From positions 62,001 to 126,000 of the forward strand of contig NZ_NISY01000012.1 of the NCBI RefSeq assembly GCF_007595705.1: a stretch of 64,000 bases of DNA, written 5' to 3'. Shown here one piece after another: positions 48,835 to 54,907 of the stretch. Source of the DNA: Streptomyces sp. SAJ15 (lineage in GTDB: Bacteria; Actinomycetota; Actinomycetes; Streptomycetales; Streptomycetaceae). The notes beneath the pieces are model-generated. The model saw nothing but the letters and a program-made list of their open reading frames with translations, was not told the origin of the DNA and made no database searches. The position numbers and the translations under genes are program-made. Numbering within the stretch: position 1 is the first letter of the stretch; each line of letters begins with the position of its first letter.

Positions 48835-49386
48835 TCACCTCCCGGCAGCGCGGTTCATGCCTTGGGGCAGCTGAAGTTGGTGCCGCCACTGGCGCTGGTA
48901 GAGGTAGACCTCATCGAGGTAGATCACGTCGCCGGTGGTCGTACCCGATGCGGAGATCAGGGCCGGTCGGGCGAACGCGGCGGTGGCTGGCGAGGAGATG
49001 GTGGTGGGCCCGGCGTGGGTCCACGTGTTCTGGACGGCGTTGATGCTGGTGCCTGTGGTGGTGCTGATGTATGCCTGGGCGGCGGTGTACCAGTCGGTGT
49101 CGATGCGGAGGACTCCGGCCGCAGCAGTGCAGTAGAGCCAGTAGTCAAGGATGTAGCTGGTCGAGGCTGCGACTGGGTAGTCAGCGTTACCGCAGACGAC
49201 GAGGTAGCCGGATGCCGTCGCTGATCGTGTGATTCTCAGCGAGTTGACGCCCTCGTGCGCCTGCTCCGTCGACTGAACTGCAGCTGAGGCTTGCGGCCCG
49301 GTCGCCCAGTTTCCTGCCGAGATTTCGAAGCCGCTGACGTTGGCGGCCGACACAGAGGTGTTGGTGTACCGAGCACTGGAGGGCAT
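48835..49386 (-). CDS. Carbohydrate-binding-module-like tail protein (183 aa)
   Basis: MPSSARYTNTSVSAANVSGF, then AVQSTEQAHEGVNSLRITRS, SYILDYWLYCTAAAGVLRID and TGDVIYLDEVYLYQRQWRHQ follow the CBM4/9/22 jelly-roll pattern (Glu-gly start, two long strands, Asp-Glu-Val-Tyr end). Likely binds wall glycans at the tail tip. Confidence 0.68.
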   Translation of the reverse strand: MPSSARYTNTSVSAANVSGFEISAGNWATGPQASAAVQSTEQAHEGVNSLRITRSATASGYLVVCGNADYPVAASTSYILDYWLYCTAAAGVLRIDTDWYTAAQAYISTTTGTSINAVQNTWTHAGPTTISSPATAAFARPALISASGTTTGDVIYLDEVYLYQRQWRHQLQLPQGMNRAAGR

Positions 49387-49388
49387 GG

Positions 49389-49835
49389 TCAGGCGGAGGG
49401 GGTGGCGCGGAAGAAGTCCGCAACGGTGATCGTGATATCGCTGCCGTCTGGGGTCAACGAGACATCGTGCTTGGTCAGCGGCACCAAATCGGAGTCGGTG
49501 CCGCCGGTGGTGTCGGGGTCGTAGCAGATTACGAGGGCGCTGATCGCGTTGCCGGTGGCGGCGGTCCACGTGATGTCGGCGCAGTCCACGGCCACCCTGT
49601 CGTTGGTGTCGTCGACCGTCACGGTGACCGACGCGAGGGTCTTGCGGCCCATGGTGGTCTGCTCGTTGGAGGCGCCGGCGAGGAGGTCGGCGAGGGTGTC
49701 GTAGTCGCGCATCGTCGCGTCGGACACGATGCCGCTCGTCTCGATGGGCACGGCGATGAGCGCGTCGTTGGTGGCGGGGAGGGAGGCTAGATGGGCGATC
49801 TTTCCCAGGGCTGCGTTGAAGACGATGTTCGCCAT
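49389..49835 (-). CDS. Structural protein (148 aa)
   Basis: MANIVFNAALGKIAHLASLP, TNDALIAVPIETSGIVSDAT, MRDYDTLADLLAGASNEQTT, DWFRAT-like end with SDITITVADFFRATPSA. Resembles short fibre or decoration proteins seen repeatedly in Streptomyces prophages. No known function. Confidence 0.65.
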   Translation of the reverse strand: MANIVFNAALGKIAHLASLPATNDALIAVPIETSGIVSDATMRDYDTLADLLAGASNEQTTMGRKTLASVTVTVDDTNDRVAVDCADITWTAATGNAISALVICYDPDTTGGTDSDLVPLTKHDVSLTPDGSDITITVADFFRATPSA

Positions 49836-49854
49836 TTTGATCTTCCTTCCGGGC

Positions 49855-50664
49855 TCAGCCCCAGGTCCAGCCCTTGACGTATGCGATGTCCATCTGAGCC
49901 CAGGAGTTCGGGGCGGCCCGGTCGCCGTTGAGGGCGGCTTCGTTTTGTAGAACCCAGGTCATGGGCCGGTCTGGGATGCCGCGTGTGGACTGCCCCACGA
50001 GCCGGCCGTCGAGGAAGTACCGCACGCACCCAGGTCTCCACTCGATCGTCGACGTGTGCCAGGAGGTCCACCGTCGGCCGGTGTCAAAGGCGTCTTGGCG
50101 GCTGCAATCCGATGGGTGCGTGAAGGCCGCGATGGTCTCGGTCCATTCGAGTTCAGGAAAGTCGATCTCGGAGCAGCCGTCGTTGACCACGGGCCAGAGG
50201 AGATGCGCGCTCTTGTAACCGACAGCCGGCTTGGAGACCCGGAAGCGCTCTTCGTACTTGCCGTAGCGCTGCCCCATGAGCTTCTTCGGCACGACCGCGG
50301 CCGAGTGCACAGGCCCGTAAGGGCCGCGCCACATGCGGATATGCATCTGGCCTCGGGAGATCCACACCGTCGATGCCGGGTCATATCAGCCCCCGACCGC
50401 AAAGCCTCGCTGCGTCGCCGTGTCGGGCCATTGCCGCGGGTAGGCCCACCAGTTGGAGCGGGTGCTGCCGGTCAGCCCCCTGCAGTAGGCGCGGGGCGTG
50501 TCGACGTTGTGGTTGCAGTCGGAGAACGCGCCGAGCGGGACCGGGGTGCTGAAGTCGTCGGCGAACTGCAGCTTCCACTGCGGCGCCGCCTGGGCCGGGG
50601 TGACGGTCGCCGCGACCAGCAGGACCGTGGAGAAGAGAACGACAGCGAGGCGGCGCACGGGCAC
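49855..50664 (-). pseudogene. Secreted GH16-like protein with in-frame TGA
   Basis: From ATG 50664, a signal peptide (MPVRRLAVVLFSTVLLVAAT, cleavage near AQAAPQW) and FADDFSTPVPLGAFSDCNHN with YCRGLTGSTRSNWWAYPRQW lead to AVGG, then TGA at 50388-50386, then in the same frame YDPASTVWISRGQMHIRMWR, SEIDFPELEWTETIAAF and HTSTIEWRPGCVRYFLDGRL. This is the GH16/concanavalin-like fold; the catalytic pair EIDFPELE matches ExDxxE. Uninterrupted it would be about 268 residues. CGA to TGA would explain the stop. A signal peptide on a phage gene suggests a secreted wall or capsule hydrolase. Confidence 0.8.
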
Positions 50665-50677
50665 CTCGCTTCGGGTG

Positions 50678-50720
50678 GCCCCCGCTCCGGCGGAGGGTGT
50701 GGTAACGCCAGAGCGGGGGC
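50678..50720 (-). terminator. First of two terminators closing the early operon
   Basis: GCCCCCGCTC pairs with GAGCGGGGGC across 23 bases. With the following stem it separates early genes from the late operon, whose promoter must lie between here and 50664 or read through. Confidence 0.65.
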
Positions 50721-50728
50721 GAATGGGG

Positions 50729-50758
50729 CCGCCCGGCCGACGACAGCCGACCGGGCGG
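50729..50758 (-). terminator. Second terminator closing the early operon
   Basis: CCGCCCGG pairs with CCGGGCGG. The gap 50665-50879 otherwise holds no supported gene. Confidence 0.6.
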
Positions 50759-50879
50759 GTGTGGGGCGCCGTGGCATGGGGGCGTGCCGGCTACCCCTGG
50801 CCTGCCGGGCTGGCAGGCGTTGATCCTCGCGGGCGGGAGCGTCCACCACCCAGCGCGCTCGACCAGCCCGCGAGGAGCA

Positions 50880-51125
50880 TCAGGCGGCGCGCTTCGGTGC
50901 GCGCTGCGGTGTGGGCTTGTAGCTGGCGGCCTGCGCGCGGATCTCAGGGAGGGCGTACATGGTCTTGTACTCGTGACCGTTTCCGGTGAGCCGGCCGTCA
51001 CCGGGGAAGCGTTGGATCTTCCCTCGCCTGGCCCACTGGCGGATGACGGCCTGCGGCACTCCGGTCTCGGCTTCGGCTTCGTGGGCGAAGACAAGGTCTT
51101 CGCTGTAGAGCTCGCTGGGGCGCAT
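50880..51125 (-). CDS. HTH DNA-binding protein (MerR/Xis-like)
   Basis: 81 residues from ATG 51125. SEDLVFAHEAEAETGVPQAV, then IRQWARRGKIQRFPGDGRL, is a MerR-like winged helix of the excisionase/Torsin group (helix, then IRxWxxRGxIxRF), with YALPEIRAQAASYKP after. It is the last gene before two terminators and the late operon, so a late-gene regulator is plausible. Confidence 0.72.
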   Translation of the reverse strand: MRPSELYSEDLVFAHEAEAETGVPQAVIRQWARRGKIQRFPGDGRLTGNGHEYKTMYALPEIRAQAASYKPTPQRAPKRAA

Positions 51126-51146
51126 GTTCACCCCCGTGCATACAGA

Positions 51147-51173
51147 AAGCCCCCGGCCGGAAGCTGGGGGCTT
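51147..51173. terminator. Bidirectional hairpin
   Basis: AAGCCCCC pairs with GGGGGCTT. On the minus strand it follows the stop at 51250 by about 75 bp and precedes the HTH gene. Confidence 0.6.
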
Positions 51174-51249
51174 GAATGGGCTGCGGACACAGTGGTGTTC
51201 CGTTGAGGGCACTGTGACATATTTACACGGCGCCTGCAACCATCGGTTT

Positions 51250-51900
51250 CTATGCGGCGTTTCGCAGCGCGAGGGGCAGTTCGAGGACTTCGGTCCGGCC
51301 GTATTGGGCGCCGCAGGAGCAGCGGGCCCCGGGCGTGGAGATGGTCACCCGAAGCGTCGCCCCGCAGGCACACAGGACGGCGATCCGCCGCTCTGGCGGT
51401 TCCCCTGTCACCTGACGCCGACAGGCCCGGGTGAGAGCGGAGACCTCGGCACCGAATTCGGAGAATGCGGGGTGCTCAGTCGCGGCCCATTCGAGATTGT
51501 TCCGGAGCGCCTTGACGGCCTGGTCGCATTGCTGCTGGAGGTCGCCTTCCCAGCGAGGATGTCTCCAGCCGAGGGCTTCATGCCAGTCGATCAGCCATGT
51601 CTGGAGGATGGTGACGACGCCGCCGCGCGCGGACAGGTTGAGGGGTTCGAGGCGGAGAGGAAGAGGCGCGGTGCGGCTGCCGGAGACACGTCCGTCCATG
51701 GTGGCGCGGCCTGGGGCGAGTGCTCCGTGGAGTGCGGCGTACAAGCCGTGCTCGCCGGCGAGTGCGGCGAGGTGTTCGTCGGTGCGGCGTTGGCAGAGCC
51801 GACAGGCCATTCGCCCGAGTTCGTCGTAACGGAGGTCTCGACTGCATGCGGTGCAGGTGGGCCAGTCGTACTCGGCGGCGGCGGTGTCGGCCTGGTGCAC
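51250..51900 (-). CDS. Zinc-ribbon protein (216 aa)
   Basis: Likely GTG start. CTACSRDLRYDELGRMACRL with Cys pairs forms an N-terminal zinc ribbon. The C-terminus has AVLCACGATLRVTISTPGAR and CSCGAQYGRTEVLEL, a second one. Between, TILQTWLIDWHEALGWRHPR and CDQAVKALRNNLEWAATEHP are helical. I recall this architecture in Streptomyces phages as of unknown function. It is divergent from the rightward small gene at 52068. Confidence 0.72.
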   Translation of the reverse strand: MHQADTAAAEYDWPTCTACSRDLRYDELGRMACRLCQRRTDEHLAALAGEHGLYAALHGALAPGRATMDGRVSGSRTAPLPLRLEPLNLSARGGVVTILQTWLIDWHEALGWRHPRWEGDLQQQCDQAVKALRNNLEWAATEHPAFSEFGAEVSALTRACRRQVTGEPPERRIAVLCACGATLRVTISTPGARCSCGAQYGRTEVLELPLALRNAA

Positions 51901-52012
51901 GGGGGCTCCTCGGTGGCGCGGGGTGGTGCGACGGTGCGAGGGGTGGCGCTGAAGCCATTGTGCATTCGCATCCCGACAAGCCGTGTTCGGATTGATGACG
52001 CCGCAGTTCGGG

Positions 52013-52049
52013 TCGAATTCGACCGGATTCCCTGACGCGCGGAATCCGG
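52013..52049. promoter_or_regulatory. Palindromic operators between divergent genes
   Basis: GTCGAATTCGAC (12-bp palindrome, 52013-52024) and CCGGATTCC-9-GGAATCCGG (52023-52049). They lie 20-55 bp before the small rightward gene and upstream of the leftward zinc-ribbon gene, as expected for a shared control site. Confidence 0.6.
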
Positions 52050-52067
52050 TAGGGGCACACTGCGGGT

Positions 52068-52250
52068 ATGGGTGTGGTGTTTACGGTCCAGGCGGACACT
52101 GAGATTCAAGTGGAGCGCGAGTTGGCGCGCCTGTGCCGGCTGCTGGGGGCGATGCCTCTGGGCCGGCCAGCGGAGCTACCAGGCCGGTCGCGATGGATGG
52201 CCCGCGCCCGAACCCCAGACCAGCTCCCCCTCCGCAACGAGCGCGAGTAG
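52068..52250 (+). CDS. Small rightward protein (60 aa)
   Basis: MGVVFTVQADTEIQVERELA, then RLCRLLGAMPLGRPAELP and ends in an Arg/Glu-rich tail. It is the only rightward gene in 17-62 kb, has its own palindromes upstream and terminator downstream. Function unknown; it could be a small regulator. Confidence 0.55.
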   Translation: MGVVFTVQADTEIQVERELARLCRLLGAMPLGRPAELPGRSRWMARARTPDQLPLRNERE

Positions 52251-52276
52251 GCCCCGCCCGGATCCCGGGCGGGGCC
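52250..52276. terminator. Terminator between convergent genes
   Basis: GGCCCCGCCCGG-ATC-CCGGGCGGGGCC, serving the rightward gene and the leftward operon end. Confidence 0.7.
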
Positions 52277-52291
52277 GAGACGGCGGAGCAC

Positions 52292-52465
52292 CTACCCGTC
52301 GTCCCGGAGTGCACCGGACGGCACCTCGAAAATCTGGTCTCCGGTGACGTGGACTCCGGCCCTCTTGGTGATCACGCGCGCTGTGACGCCGTTGTCGGCG
52401 AGAACGCGAACGGGGATGAGACTGCCCTTCATGCCCACGAGGTCTTTCTCCTCGACGCTGTACAT
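52292..52465 (-). CDS. Small protein (57 aa)
   Basis: MYSVEEKDLVGMKGSLIPVR, then VLADNGVTARVITKRAGVHV and TGDQIFEVPSGALRDDG: a compact beta-barrel pattern. AAAGGA precedes the ATG. Its neighbours are other early small genes. No family recognised. Confidence 0.62.
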   Translation of the reverse strand: MYSVEEKDLVGMKGSLIPVRVLADNGVTARVITKRAGVHVTGDQIFEVPSGALRDDG

Positions 52466-52485
52466 GACGGTGTCCTTCCTTTCGG

Positions 52486-52674
52486 CTACGGGCGGATGCG
52501 GTCGAGTTCGCGGGCCTCGGCGAGCAGTTGCCCGGCTGTCGGGCGCCGGTGCTGGTTCTCGCATTCGGTGGCCCAGCACTGGTGGGTCCAGCAGGTCTCG
52601 CGGTCGTCGGCGTGCATGCCTGCCTCCTCGCGCGCATCGTCGCGGGCGAGGGCCGCAGCGAGCTTCTTGTTCAC
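52486..52674 (-). CDS. Small Cys-containing protein (62 aa)
   Basis: GTG start; VNKKLAAALARDDAREEAGM, then CWTHQCWATECENQHR (Cys and His suggesting metal) and AGQLLAEARELDRIRP. It continues the series of early leftward genes. Confidence 0.58.
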   Translation of the reverse strand: MNKKLAAALARDDAREEAGMHADDRETCWTHQCWATECENQHRRPTAGQLLAEARELDRIRP

Positions 52675-52709
52675 GGTTGGTCCCTTCGACTCGATGCGAG
52701 CAGCCACGG

Positions 52710-53015
52710 CTATCGCCATTCCCAGGGCTGCCGGCTGGCGGCGGCGCACTGTGCAGCGTTGGCGAGTTCGGCCGCGAGCTTCGCCCAGTCGGGCGGCATG
52801 AGCCGGTGACCGGCGGCCTTGCGGAGGCTGCTCGCCATGCGCCCGGCATCGCGGGGGCTGACGTCGAAATAGCAGTCGGTGCGGCGGGCGAAGAGAGGGC
52901 TCACGGTCCGCCAATCGCTGCCTTTCAGGACGCGGGCGATCTGCTGGCCGAGATAGTCGATACTGCTGTAGGAGCGGCGGATCTCGGTCGTTCCGTTGGA
53001 GATGGTCCAGCTCAT
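52710..53015 (-). CDS. Unknown early protein (101 aa)
   Basis: MSWTISNGTTEIRRSYSSID, then YLGQQIARVLKGSDWRTVSP, CYFDVSPRDAGRMASSLRKA and RLMPPDWAKLAAELANAA. Compact alpha/beta. No family recognised. Confidence 0.65.
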   Translation of the reverse strand: MSWTISNGTTEIRRSYSSIDYLGQQIARVLKGSDWRTVSPLFARRTDCYFDVSPRDAGRMASSLRKAAGHRLMPPDWAKLAAELANAAQCAAASRQPWEWR

Positions 53016-53055
53016 GAGTAGATCCCTTCAGTCGAATTGCTCACTGGTGCCCGGT

Positions 53056-53274
53056 TCACTTGGTCTTGGTGGGGACGTGCCGCTGATTCGCGTCGTGCTC
53101 GGCGTGGTAGGAGGCGGCGAGGATGGCTCCTGCGGAGCTGTTGTAGGGGGTCTTCTGCAGTTCGGTGCAGCTGGAGCAGACAACCCGGAACTGGCCTGTG
53201 GCGTGGTCTGCCTGCGCGTACACGAAGGCCCCGTCGGGTGCTTCCATGACTTTGCTGATGCGCTCGAAGGTCAT
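53056..53274 (-). CDS. Small zinc-type early protein (72 aa)
   Basis: MTFERISKVMEAPDGAFVYA, then DHATGQFRVVCSSCTELQKT and SYHAEHDANQRHVPTKT. The CSSC pair with later His residues (Cys2-His2 spacing) suggests a zinc finger. Function unknown. Confidence 0.66.
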   Translation of the reverse strand: MTFERISKVMEAPDGAFVYAQADHATGQFRVVCSSCTELQKTPYNSSAGAILAASYHAEHDANQRHVPTKTK

Positions 53275-53287
53275 AACCGTCTCCTCT

Positions 53288-53530
53288 TCAGTAGGCGGGG
53301 CCGGCGTATCGGACAGCGACGATCTGAGCGTCGGGGTGTTCGCGCTGAGTGTTGGCAATGTCTTCTGCGATGGAGGCGACGCCGGCTGCGTCGGTGAGCA
53401 CGAAGTCGGTGTGCGGGAGGCGTCCTCCGAGCGGGCCGGTGACGAGCTGTCCGGCACGGTCGGCTATCTCCTGGAGACGGGCTTTCGCCGCTTTCTGGGC
53501 GCGGCCCCGGCGGTCGATGGTGATGTTCAC
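53288..53530 (-). CDS. Small early protein (80 aa)
   Basis: GTG start overlapping the upstream stop by GTGA. VNITIDRRGRAQKAAKARLQ, EIADRAGQLVTGPLGGRLPH, VLTDAAGVASIAEDIAN and DAQIVAVRYAGPAY. Alpha/beta; no family recognised. Confidence 0.62.
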   Translation of the reverse strand: MNITIDRRGRAQKAAKARLQEIADRAGQLVTGPLGGRLPHTDFVLTDAAGVASIAEDIANTQREHPDAQIVAVRYAGPAY

Positions 53531-53709
53531 CGGCGGATCTCCTCGACGGTGACGTGGAGGTCGCGAGGGTCGTTCTCGGCGGCGGCGAGTCGGCGCTGCA
53601 GGTCGGCGTCGTCGTAGACGTTGATGGAGTCGGTCGGCTTGCCGGTAATCAGATTGACCGGCTTCCCGGTGCGGGAGGTGGCGGTGAGGATGTACTTCGG
53701 CTTGGGCAT
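53527..53709 (-). CDS. Small early protein (60 aa)
   Basis: MPKPKYILTATSRTGKPVNL, then ITGKPTDSINVYDDADLQRR and AENDPRDLHVTVEEIRR. Translation-coupled to the following gene. AAGGAA precedes the ATG. No family recognised. Confidence 0.64.
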   Translation of the reverse strand: MPKPKYILTATSRTGKPVNLITGKPTDSINVYDDADLQRRLAAAENDPRDLHVTVEEIRR

Positions 53710-53724
53710 TCGAGGTTCCTTCCT

Positions 53725-54225
53725 TCAGATGCCGCGGGCGTCGGCGGCCCGAGCGGCGCGGTCGAGGACGCGGAGCGGGCGGCGCGGGTCCCGCTGCTGG
53801 TCGTTCCAGGACGGGACAGTTTCTGCGTGGGGGAAGGCGGCGCGGATCACGTCGAGGAGGAACGCGCAAGCATCGACCGCCTCCCCGGCGGTGCGGGCCT
53901 CCTTGCGGATCGCTTCGACGAGGCACACCGCGCCCTTCTCATCGCGGAGCCCGGCGCACCATCCGCCCGTCGCGAGCCGAGTGTGGGCCCGCTGGAGGCA
54001 GCCGGCGATCGGCGTCCGGTACTGGTAAGGCTGGGGCGCAGGGGCCGCGGGCAGCGGCCGGTCGGGGATGAGGGCGGGGCTGGCGGGGATGTGCGCGGTG
54101 TTGACCTCGAAGGCCAGCCCCGCCTCCTCGAGACGGACACTCATGGCTGCGCCTGTGATAGCCAGCCGCGCGTCCAAGCCGACGACGGGCTGCCGACTTG
54201 CCCTCTGCTTGATCGTTGTGGTCAT
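53725..54225 (-). CDS. DUF6197-like protein
   Basis: 166 residues. The C-terminal half (GWCAGLRDEKGAVCLVEAIR, FLLDVIRAAFPHAETVPSW, NDQQRDPRRPLRVLDRAARA) matches the DUF6197 pattern as I recall it: a Cys-Val/Leu-Glu-Ala helix and the V-P-x-W-N-D turn. Function unknown; common in Streptomyces mobile DNA. The first 75 residues are Pro-rich linker. Confidence 0.65.
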   Translation of the reverse strand: MTTTIKQRASRQPVVGLDARLAITGAAMSVRLEEAGLAFEVNTAHIPASPALIPDRPLPAAPAPQPYQYRTPIAGCLQRAHTRLATGGWCAGLRDEKGAVCLVEAIRKEARTAGEAVDACAFLLDVIRAAFPHAETVPSWNDQQRDPRRPLRVLDRAARAADARGI

Positions 54226-54266
54226 CTCGTCATGCCTCCTGCCGCATGGCGGTCGGGTGGGTGGAT

Positions 54267-54306
54267 GGGGCGCCCCCGATGGCTGCCAGGCGGGAGGGGG
54301 CGCCCC
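54267..54306 (-). terminator. Strong hairpin after the 54.35-kb gene
   Basis: GGGGCGCCCCC pairs with GGGGGCGCCCC. On its upstream side, 54310-54357 could encode a 15-residue peptide (MNCVNARLRCTSCAE) whose ATG overlaps the previous stop; that peptide is not listed as a gene. Confidence 0.7.
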
Positions 54307-54353
54307 GGACTACTCGGCGCAGCTCGTGCAGCGCAGGCGGGCGTTGACGCAGT

Positions 54354-54701
54354 TCATCGGGCACCGGCCCGTCGGCGGCCGGCGAGGGCCCGCTGGTGCA
54401 TCTCGTAGCCGCGGCCGTTGTTGTCGTGGGGGTTGTAGCCGGCGCCGGACCTGTCGTTGACACCGCGCATGCCGACGGGCTGGGTGTCGTAGAGCGGCCC
54501 GTAGTTGGCGAGGACGGCCTCGGCGGACATGTGGCCGCACACGCCGACCCACAGCCGGGACTTCTTGAACACCCACGTCTCGTAGGCCGGCTCGTTGCCC
54601 CACGGCTGGACGAGCTCGGTGATCGAGTAGTAGGTCTTGCCGGGGACGAGGTCGCGGAGGAAGTTCTTCTTACCTGCCTTGGTGCGCTCGTAGGCGGTCA
54701 A
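54354..54701 (-). CDS. Early protein (115 aa), likely TTG start
   Basis: TTG at 54701 with GGAGAA five bases upstream is the best start; no ATG or GTG precedes TAYERTKAGKKNFLRDLVPG. Then TYYSITELVQPWGNEPAYET, WVFKKSRLWVGVCGHMSAEA and a Gly/Asn/Arg tail. Upstream are the TGTCCGG repeats. No family recognised. Confidence 0.62.
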   Translation of the reverse strand: MTAYERTKAGKKNFLRDLVPGKTYYSITELVQPWGNEPAYETWVFKKSRLWVGVCGHMSAEAVLANYGPLYDTQPVGMRGVNDRSGAGYNPHDNNGRGYEMHQRALAGRRRAGAR

Positions 54702-54757
54702 CGCGGTTCTCCTTCGGGCTCTGGACTGCAATGGACGGCGGGATGGTTTGTTGCGGT

Positions 54758-54902
54758 TTGTCCGGCGGACGGGCGCACGGACAGGCCCCGGACAGGAGGT
54801 GGACGGAGCCCGGGTCACGTCCGGCTACCGTCCGCCCTCTGTCCGGCCTCTGACCAGGGGATATATCGGGATGAACTAGGGCAGTGTCCGGGGGTGTCCG
54901 GG
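54758..54902. repeat. TGTCCGG iteron cluster next to the TraB-like gene
   Basis: About eight copies of TGTCCGG or close variants in both orientations lie between the TTG-start gene and the TraB-like stop, including the pair at 54885-54902. Streptomyces TraB binds 8-bp repeats in the clt locus beside its gene, so this is a candidate clt or replication iteron site. Copies were located by eye. Confidence 0.55.
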
Positions 54903-54907
54903 CAGCA

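Noticed and set aside
54758..54902. CRISPR-like interpretation of the TGTCCGG motifs
   Set aside because: Seven-base units with irregular spacing and both orientations; iterons fit better.
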